Program-made: the position numbers and the translations under genes
Origin: Juglans regia
Lineage: Eukaryota > Streptophyta > Magnoliopsida > Fagales > Juglandaceae
DNA length: 64,000 bases
Direction of reading: 5' to 3'
Assembly: GCF_001411555.2 (NCBI RefSeq)
Contig: NC_049912.1
Coordinates: forward strand, 20,196,341-20,260,340
Part shown: piece by piece, positions 55,986-64,000 of the stretch
Position numbering within the stretch: position 1 is the first letter of the stretch
Layout: each line of letters begins with the position of its first letter
Notes under the pieces: generated by a model
Databases searched by the model: none
What the model was told of the DNA's origin: nothing
What the model saw: only the letters and a program-made list of their open reading frames with translations

Positions 55986-56759
55986 AAGAGATATCACATT
56001 GTATTTGTTGCGAGCTTTCCAATATAGTATTGATAATACTTATAAATTTTGTTACATAGATATCTATATAAGAAAAGTTTTGAAACTACAAACAAAAGAT
56101 AGACTACAACTTGTGAAATCAATAATGATATAGACACAATTATTTTGAAATCTATTTCACAATCCGTTTATGTGATGGTATCATTTTTCCTAAGAATATT
56201 AATTTTTTTAATTTAAAGTTTCCATCGAATAATTTTACATAATTATTTTCATTTATACATGGTTGTAAAAACAACAGTAAAAAAATGTTGGGCATGTATT
56301 ATTCTTTTAACTAAAAAAATTTATTTTCTAAATTAAATCATGTTACGCAGATAGTTTGTGGTGTAAAGATTTTAAAATATAATTGTTTTTCTTTTAATTT
56401 TTCTTTTAAGATGTACTTATCAAAAACAAAAAATTTAAGATGTAATGGGGGTTCCGAAGATCGTCTTTACAACTGAAGCAACCGCCGCATTAGCTACTTC
56501 GGATTGTAATAAGTTGCCACTTTAGAGGGCCAATGGTCGCTTTAATAACATCCGTCTTGGGTAACGCATGCTGAAGACACTAGACAGAGAACTTCATTTA
56601 AAAAGGCGCACATGTCGCTGTAATTGTATATATGGAGCCAGGGCAAAAACGACCCGTTTTCCCAACCTACCCGAAAAGAACATCAATTCCGCAAAGAGAA
56701 GAAGGGTTTTTGAAGTGCTAAAACCCCCCGAGACCTCTCAGAGGTGATCTGCGAGTCCA
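55986..56759 (+). promoter_or_regulatory. Upstream region and 5' UTR of APUM24
   Basis: AT-rich until about 56440, then more GC-rich. An AACTGAAGCAACCGCCGC patch and a purine-rich leader (GCAAAGAGAAGAAGGG, about 56692) precede the ATG. TTTAAAAAGG at about 56597 could act as a TATA-like element. Confidence 0.35.
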
Positions 56760-59700
56760 ATGGCGGCTAAGTCCCACCAGCATAGCGACAAGACCAAAAA
56801 GAGGAAGCAAGTTCCTGGTGCTAATGCCGAAGCACCGGACCGCTCCACCTATTCCAAGAAGCCTAAGATCGTCTCCCAGAGACTGTCAGGTCCCAAGGGC
56901 TCCAACAAACCGTTCAAACCACTGAAATCGAAGTTCATGAAAACGGAAATCGGGGAGGAGAAGAAGGCTCCGATGTCGAAGCGAGAGCGTCGCCTCCACG
57001 CCAAGGTCTTTTACTGTCACATTTTCATTCAGTCTTTTTGCGTGTGTCTAATGTTATGCTTTTAGCATCCCAATTTGGAGGTAAATTGGACAGGTTTGTT
57101 AACTGGATTTATGTGCTGATTCAGAAACGAATAAGTCTTTTAGTAGTCAAATTAGCAAATTTGATTGAAGTTGGCGGAGGGAAACCAAAGCTGGTGGACT
57201 GCGATTAAAGGGTTACATATATAATTATTTTAAATTTCTTGAGCTATTATGTATCGCAGGAGCTGGCAGAGGCTAGGAAGAAGAAGAGGAAACGATATTA
57301 CGCTCTTGAGAATGTGAGTATTATTTACTCATTTTTTTCAGGTGTTTTCTCTTGTATACTTTCTTGTGTACTTGGGCTATGCCTATATACTTGATTCAAT
57401 AAAACTTCTTATTACTTATAAAAAAAAAACGTTGTTGTAGCATATACTAATATTAAATATATATATATAATATTTTTTTAAAAAAATTTGGTTAAAAAGC
57501 TACTAATATTATGTATGCATTTAACTCTACCAATAAAAGCATTGTAGCATGGCTTTCTTTTTCCACGTGAAAACAGAATTTTTCTAAGGCCTGTTTGTGA
57601 ACCCACTTGCTGAGCTCATTGTGGCTTTTGGCTCATTTATTTATTTATCTCTAATCTTCTGTAGGAGCTTGCATCTCTGTGGGAAAAGATGAGGTGCCAC
57701 GATATTGCGAAAGAAGACAGATCCAAGTATGCATGTTGTTACATCTAACAAGTGATTAAAATTTGGACTTTGTGGCATATTCTTTTATCCATCTTTTCTT
57801 CGTTCATTTTTACTTTGGTTATGACTTTTATTATCTGAAGGTTTGTGACTGAAGCTCTACAAAAGATGAAGGGCAAGATTCCTGAAATCGCTGGGTCCCA
57901 TATTTCTTCTCGTGTTCTGCAGGTATCTTTCAGTGTTTACTTTGCAATGGCATTGATTTCAAGTTCCATTTTTGGTTCGGAGTAGCCTCTAACATTCTGT
58001 TTATTGTACCATAGACTTCTGTTAAGTACTGTTCACAATCTGAAAGGGATGCGGTGTTTGAAGAGCTTCAACCACATTTTCTTAATCTTGCGTGCAACAC
58101 CTATGCGGTTCATCTGGTGAAGAAAATGTTAGACAATGGTATGGGTTAGCCTATAAAATTAACTGAGAAACTAGAGGGCTTTTCTTGCAATAATTGTTTA
58201 TGTCCTATCTTTATCAATACAATTGCTTCTTACTTATATAAAAAAAATAATTGTTTATGTCCACGTTTGAGGTCAAGTTACTCTATTTTCTATTTGCAGC
58301 CTCCAAAAAACAGCTTTCAGGGTTTATCTCCTCCCTCCATGGGCGTGTGGCTTCTCTTCTTCGCCACATGGTTGGATCAGTTGGTATGTTTTAACGATTT
58401 CCAGTGCAGTTTTTCTCTGTTCTTGAGTTTCCTTCCAAATAATTGGATTAGCAGGAGTGACATGACCCAGGCTATAGCTAGAAATATGGGCATTTTTTAT
58501 TTTACTTCCTCTCTTTTGTAATCGCCTAAGTTATGATTGATTTAAATTATTCATGTCCATGTCTTGCAATGTCTCAATCACTTAATAAAAAATATAAGGT
58601 CTTTCTCCTGCAACTTAGAATGATTACATTTGATGGGAGTTTGAGAGCCATAAAAGGAGAATAACGATATCATTTACTTGCGGCATTGACACTACCCATT
58701 AAAATTTTAACGTGCAACTGATGTAATTCCTAAAGGTGATGCTAATGGATGTATTTCCAGTAGATAGTCATCTACATTTTTCTCAAACCTCAGAGTTTAA
58801 ATATTCTTTTAACTATTGGTTGTATTCTTATTTGGCAGTTGTTCAACATGCATACGAGTTAGCAAATGCAGCACAAAAGCAGGAATTACTGATTGAATTA
58901 TATTCTACGGAGCTTCAATTGTTTAAGGACCTGGTCTCAATGAAAGAGCGCAGGTAAAGCTTTATCCCGCCCTTTCTTTCTCTCTCAAACTTTACCAATT
59001 GGGTGGGTGTTGGTTTACTTTCTCTAATTACTTTTCTTTTTAATACTTCATTATAATTTTCTGTTGATAAGTAGCCCCGTGTACTTGGGCTATATGCCTA
59101 TCTATTTCACCAAGAAAACTCTTGTTGACTGTTCAAAAAAGTTATCTGGATAGGTATTGCTTCATTATTTTTTTTGGTAAGTAATAAGAAAATATTATTG
59201 AAAAATACAAAAGGCAAAGCTCAAGTACATAAAATGTGTTCAAGAGAAACACCTAATTGGAAATAGAAGAAGATATGAGGAAATTATGAAAATTGAATCC
59301 ATTAAAATCTTTAGCAGCTGCCCAAACGAAAAATTTAAGCTCATCCATTACCCCTCGAAGTCTTCAAAACTTCTGTCATTCTTTTCCCTCCCTATACACC
59401 ACAATAAAAATATGGGAGCCATGTTTTAACACTGCTTGGATGCCATGACTCTCTCCAGCTTGTGAAAGGTCTACTTATCCTTCTAGGCATAACCCAAGCC
59501 AATCCAACTGTAACAAAGTAGTCATATTCCACAAGGCTATGGCTGCCTTTTAATGGATTTCAAGGTGGTCAACATAGATTTCCCACTCTTTCTGCACATA
59601 CAACACCAATCAGCCACAATGATATGGAGTTTCCTTAGATTATTAGTGTGGATCTATTCTAAGGAGGCTGTCCAGGAGGGGAAAAAATGCTCTTAGAGGA

Positions 59701-62700
59701 GCTTGCTAAAGTACTCCTCCAAGGAAAAGGTTAGTATTATTAAGTATAAAGTCTTGATAGAAAGAATGAACAATTAACTTCCTTTTATGTCCAAAGGGTC
59801 TTATCTACAAATCCACACACAATCTAATAGAGTACGAAGGATTAAAAAAACCTATGAAGGATCAACTTCCCAGTCATGAGCCATTTTGAAAAAATTGACA
59901 TTCCACTAAGGGTAGCTGGTGGATAATTCCAATTAGGGCTGGGCGGCAGGGCACCACTCCCCGCCACCCCACCGTCGACCGCCCTGTCCAGCCTGAGCAG
60001 CGCGGGCAACCCACTTGTTTTTATGACAGAGTAGGAGACAAAAATGAAAAATCCATTTTTTAATGAAGATTTATGACTTTGGATAATTGGTCAAATGATT
60101 GGTATCTTCACTCATGAAAGCTGGCAACATGTTCTGAGATTTGCTCACCTTTTTTTGCCTTGCTTTAGATAACCAATACTTAAATGATTCTGGTTGTCAT
60201 GCTACTGTAGTTTTTTTTTATTTAAATGTTATGTTGCCATTCAGGTTAGTGGATGTAATCTCAAAGCTGGGCCTACAGAAATCTTCAGTCTTACGACACA
60301 TGACTTCAGTGATTCAACCAATTCTAGAGAAGGGAATAGTTGACCACTCTATCATACACAGGATGTTAATTGAGTACTTCAGCATAGCTGATCAGGTGAT
60401 TTTGAGATTTCAAAATGCACCATAAATTTTTTTGAACTTCAGAATAATTTCTTTCTCGCCTTTGTGGCTTCTGCTTGTTGTCTTTCTTTTGTTTTCTAAA
60501 TCAAGTTTGTTGGAAAGTCCTCTGCCGCAGATATAATCCAACAGTTGTCGGGTGCACTCCTTGTTCGAATGATTCATACCAAGGATGGATCCAGGATTGG
60601 GATGCTGTGTGTCAAGCATGGAAGTGCAAAGGTTTGTCACAATGGGTCGTAGAATTCTACTCTTAATAAAAAAGATTTAAAAAAGGGCAAAACAATCCTC
60701 TCATTGCTTTGTGTTACCATTCTCTTGTGGAGTGCTGAATCTCTGATCATTGTTGACTTCTGATTTATTCTTTTTTCCTATTTCTACTTTAGGAAAGAAA
60801 GAAAATTATCAAAGGAATGAAAGACCACATAAGCAAGGTTGCTCATGATCAGTGTGGGAGTTTGGTAAGGACTTCAAATTTCAGGGTCCTGTCAGCTTAA
60901 GCGTTACTCTTCTGGCAAACATTGCACCTCTAGCTTCCATACTTCGTCTTCTGGCATCTATCTCCTAGATGTTATTTAAAAGACATCAGTTGTTATTGAT
61001 TTTAGTAGTATCTAACTTCTTAGTAATCATTTACGAAAATCAATATTGAGGGTATAAATGTTGCCATATTCTGAAATTACATTGACGGTCATATAGCTAA
61101 CATTTAGTATCTCACACAATTCAAATATTTTTAAGACGCATTTAGAATGAATTGATGTATTTTAGCCATGTCTCTTAAGTGTCCATTTGTTGATATGGAA
61201 AAGGGAAGTATGTTGCTAAAGAGCTTGTTCTTACATGACGTAAAATTGGGTTTGCTACAAAATTGAACTAGTTGCATTACATGAGATGCATGATGCATGC
61301 TAGCCAGCTCACTACCTGGAAAACAGCATTCTGGGATGGCAAAGAGAAGCCCATATCTTCAATAACTAATCATCAAGTTTATTGTGCTTCAGTTCAGACA
61401 CACTGGGATGGGAGTTTGGTGGAAGATCAATCATTTTGTTGATCTTCTCTATAGCTCCAAGTGCAGAATTCCTGATGAGGAAAAACTAGTTGGCTAAATG
61501 CTTTAACCTACCAAATTTTCCTTCCCCTCCATATTAATCTCTTATCTGATGCATGTTCTTAATTTAAGAATGTGACTGAAATATTTATATCTTTAAGTTT
61601 CAGTGAGAATGAATCATCCAAGTATGCTCATGAAGTTCATCATCTTTTTTCATTTTGGTGATAATTTCCTTACATTATATTATTGCAATTGATGGGCTAA
61701 ATGTCCATGAATTTCTTATTTCGGTTGTAAATCTTAGTTAAGTATTACTAATGTATATGTCATGTGCACTTGGCTATGCCTATTATCTTATGAATAAAAC
61801 TTCTTGATTACCTATCAAAAGAATTATATGATTGCAATTGAATATGTGCTAGATTTTTAGGGGAAGCTTCACTTTTCCACAATTGACTTTTCAGGTGCTT
61901 GTCTGCATTTTATCAATAGTTGATGATACAAAGCTAATAACAAAGGTTGGATATTGTTTTTTCATTATTAGTTGTTGTGACATCTACTGCAATATCACTT
62001 TCAAATGGAGGCTCTAACGTAACTCTCTTGATTACAGGTTGTGATTCGTGAGCTTCAAAAGATTTTAAAGGAGCTTGTTTTTGATAAGGTTATCACTCTT
62101 CTGATGTACTTACATATGGTGCTAAATTATTTCAAAATATAGTTAACATCATATAATTAACAAATATGGATGTTCTCCAGGAGCATTTGTTTAATGTGGC
62201 CCACACCCCTTTCTGATAAATAATAATGACCATTTATCACTCAGGACTTATTTATTTATTGTGTGTAGTGTAGCTTGTTTGTCTATCATTTGCTTTTTAC
62301 AATACTTGTAGAGTATCACTTAGAGATGGATCTGAATTACTAAGTGCTTCTTTTTTATCATTTGTAAATTTTAGAATGGAAGGCGTCTGTTACTGCAGCT
62401 ACTTCATCCAGACTGTTCACGCTATTTCAGCCCTGATGATCTTAATTCTCTCAACTTATCAATTCCTTCTCTCAGTGCCAAGGTGATTTTGAAGCTCTTT
62501 ATCCTTTTGAAGAACCATATGCGAATGGTGAAGCTATATTGGATATAACTCTGTTTTGTTGCCACTGGCAGAGTGAGTCAGGAGCAAATTCTGAAGCAAA
62601 ATCCTCAATGGTTGTAGAATCTAGTGACGAGGAGGCCAAGCATGAGACCAAAGTGACTGTTGCCGAGGACAATACAAGTGCTTCTGGTGATGATCTTCAC

Positions 62701-63893
62701 CTTGTTGAGGGAGGAAAAAAAGATCCTTTCTTAAGAAGGCAAGAACTGTTGGTCAATAGTGGTCTTGCCGAGGTTTGTTGCTTTCTTTCTAGATTCTTTA
62801 ATAAAATTTCATTTTAATTTTACTTTTTGATGCATCATTCTATTAACTTCTTTCAATCAATAGAGATATTGTATAATGCTTCGTATATTATCATATTGTC
62901 AATAATGATGATATTTTGAACATCTAACAATATACTGAAAGTTTGCTAAAAATACTTGTTAAATGACTAACCTTGAGTGGAAAACTTGGATGCTGGAATG
63001 CTTGCAGGGTCTAATTGATCTATGTATCGAGAGTGCAGGAGAACTACTTAGATCAAATTTTGGCAAAGAAGTCTTATATGAGGTAATAAATATGTTTACT
63101 AGAGTTATTTTGTTAATATAGTTCGACGGTTGTCTAATTCTCCCCAATGTACATTAATAAATCCCCATTTTATCAAGATAAAAATTTCCCCAATCTTAAT
63201 CAGTTGTTATTGTGTTTGTTAACTTGTACAATTCCTATCAGACACTGTTTACTACCTGATCCCTACATCTTTCTGAAAATTAGACATGATGAAATTTTTA
63301 TGTTGGTAATATGATTCTTCAAAATCCCAAGTTGGTTCTTGAAATAAGCTGCCCTTTCTAAATTCTTAGCCTTTCATATTGCCTCGAGTGATTGTTGGTC
63401 ATACATGCAGGTTGCAACTGGAGGTTCCGGTGGCATTCTCCACCCAACTTTGGACGACAAGTTGAATGCCCTTCATGAAGCAATAGCATCTCTTGCAGCA
63501 AAGGCACCAGGAGAATCAGAAGAGGAGCACGTTCTAAACAATTTCCATTCCTCGCGGACAATTAGAAAACTCATCTTGGACTGCCCCACATTTGCTCGTA
63601 CTTTATGGAAGAAAGCTCTGAAAGGGAAGAGTGAGTTGTGGGCCCAAGGTCACAGGTTAGGCTACACAGTCTTTCAAATCTAATTCATTGAACGAGCAAA
63701 AAACAAGATGTGATTTCTGATATATTTGGGGCCTATTCCTTTTTTATTTTTTAATGGCAGTTGTAAGGTAATTTGTGCATTCTTGGAATCCTCTGATTCT
63801 AAAGTACGTGAATTGGCAAAAAAAGAGCTGCAGCCTTTGATAGATGGTGGCATTATCAAAATCCCTGAGACCAAGCAGGCAGTCAGCAAATGA
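56760..63893 (+). CDS. APUM24: PUMILIO homologue 24 (Puf6-type nucleolar PUF protein)
   Basis: Seventeen exons: 56760-57005, 57260-57313, 57665-57726, 57841-57922, 58015-58138, 58300-58383, 58839-58953, 60245-60395, 60518-60631, 60793-60864, 61895-61945, 62038-62088, 62375-62482, 62572-62772, 63008-63082, 63411-63655, 63761-63893. They encode 655 aa; Arabidopsis APUM24 is about 640. The basic N-terminus (KTKKRKQ, KRERRLHAKELAEARKKKRK) suggests nucleolar targeting. PUF-like helical repeats run from about residue 110 to 440 (NTYAVHLVKKMLDN, HDQCGSLVLVCILSIVDD, NGRRLLLQLLHPDC). An acidic insert (SSDEEAKHE) and a CPL domain follow, ending IPETKQAVSK. Puf6/APUM24 proteins bind pre-rRNA in ITS2 and act in large-subunit ribosome biogenesis; the plant gene is essential in embryos, as I recall. 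Confidence 0.97.
57360..57430 (+). repeat. Retroposon 3' tail in APUM24 intron 2
   Basis: TGTACTTGGGCTATGCC, then ATAAAACTTCTTATTACT and TATAAAAAAAAA. The same tail occurs at 59085 and 61760, and reversed at 59165-59240, so these are 3' ends of one LINE or SINE family. Confidence 0.75.
58206..58245 (+). repeat. 40-bp retroposon tail with a perfect 17-bp TSD
   Basis: AATAATTGTTTATGTCC occurs at 58189-58205 and again at 58246-58262. Between them lies TATCTTTATCAATACAATTG and CTTCTTACTTATATAAAAAA, matching the tail of the family seen at 57360-57430. This is a severely 5'-truncated insertion in intron 5. Confidence 0.85.
59075..59142 (+). repeat. Retroposon 3' tail in APUM24 intron 7
   Basis: CCCGTGTACTTGGGCTATAT, then AAGAAAACTCTTGTTGACTG and a short A-run. 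A diverged copy of the 57360-57430 tail. Confidence 0.65.
59162..59720 (-). pseudogene. 5'-truncated LINE 3' end in APUM24 intron 7
   Basis: The T-run at 59167-59175 followed by GGTAAGTAATAAGAAAATAT is a reversed poly(A) tail. Further in, the minus strand reads CCMCRKSGK-like, then WGLxLEG-like, and LWCIGREKNDRSFEDFEG. This resembles the LINE zf-RVT C-terminal region (CxxCxxxxES..HLLLHC...WRERNDRSFED). Only the last part of ORF2 and 3' UTR are present. It reuses the family tail seen in neighbouring introns. Confidence 0.8.
59936..60018. repeat. GC-rich repeat end in APUM24 intron 7
   Basis: TTAGGGCTGGGCGGCAGGGC followed by CCGCCACCCCACCGTCGACC is far more GC-rich than its surroundings. It resembles the end of a dispersed TAGGGNTGGGCGG-type non-autonomous element. 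The other end was not found. Confidence 0.45.
61750..61822 (+). repeat. Retroposon 3' tail in APUM24 intron 10
   Basis: CATGTGCACTTGGCTATGCC, then AATAAAACTTCTTGATTACC and TATCAAAAG. Fourth copy of the tail family in this gene. Confidence 0.7.
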
Positions 63894-64000
63894 GGCTTAA
63901 TACCAGTCATGGTGGACGAACAGTGTTTAATCGAGGGAGTTGAAATGAGATCCGGCGCATTGCTGCCCGATTCGCATTCGTATGCAAGTCGAGTCATCTA

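Noticed and set aside
1..64000. CRISPR arrays, bacterial operons, riboswitches
   Set aside because: The sequence is clearly plant nuclear DNA with spliced genes; the short repeats present are tandem satellites, MITEs and microsatellites without spacer structure.
1..64000. Intact tRNA or rRNA genes
   Set aside because: The only tRNA-like box motifs belong to degenerate SINE copies with poly(A) tails; none folds obviously into a complete tRNA.

Overview
This window is nuclear DNA from a woody eudicot plant. The evidence is spliced genes with short GT-AG introns, a single-intron PR-10 gene, TOPLESS and PUMILIO genes with classic plant exon structures, and dense Copia, Gypsy, LINE, SINE and MITE debris. 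The AT-rich GAGATGAGATGAG MITE family and the tRNA-type SINE remind me of Fagales (walnut, pecan, oak) genomes, but that placement is from memory and weak.

Layout. Positions 1-17.5 kb are a repeat graveyard: a 33-bp tandem repeat, a gypsy-type ORF fragment, MULE-like MITEs, a 148-bp palindrome, a hAT remnant joined to a Copia integrase fragment, a decayed Copia (about 6.99-10.5 kb, minus), a LINE (about 10.7-16.9 kb, minus) split by a 1.48-kb probable solo LTR, and a GRF zinc-finger pseudogene. Positions 17.5-26.6 kb hold a SINE, MITEs, an intact PR-10/Bet v 1 gene (20911-21481) and a decayed Gypsy element with both LTRs, PBS and TSD (22197-26565).

The rest carries four further genes. They are a HIPP-type metal-binding isoprenylated protein (28547-29471, plus), a GH28 polygalacturonase-like protein (32802-35844, minus, 6 coding exons, 456 aa), a TOPLESS-related corepressor (41623-50008, minus, 25 coding exons, 1129 aa) and an APUM24/Puf6-type nucleolar PUF protein (56760-63893, plus, 17 exons, 655 aa). 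All four were assembled by hand from splice sites and stay in frame from start to stop. The last three match a neighbourhood I recall from Arabidopsis chromosome 3 (At3g16810 PUM24, At3g16830 TPR2, At3g16850 pectin-lyase-like), so this looks like conserved microsynteny and supports the TPR2 assignment.

The genes do not form a pathway: transcriptional corepression, ribosome biogenesis, cell-wall pectin metabolism, metal handling and defence/ligand binding are separate functions. The most informative non-genic signal is the structure of the small transposons: a Tourist-like family in about a dozen copies, a MULE-like group with 9-bp TSDs sharing the terminus GAGTNNTGCTAC, one of them nested inside a Tourist-like copy, a tRNA-SINE in three copies, and severely truncated retroposon tails in APUM24 introns. 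I found no sign of an undescribed multi-gene system.
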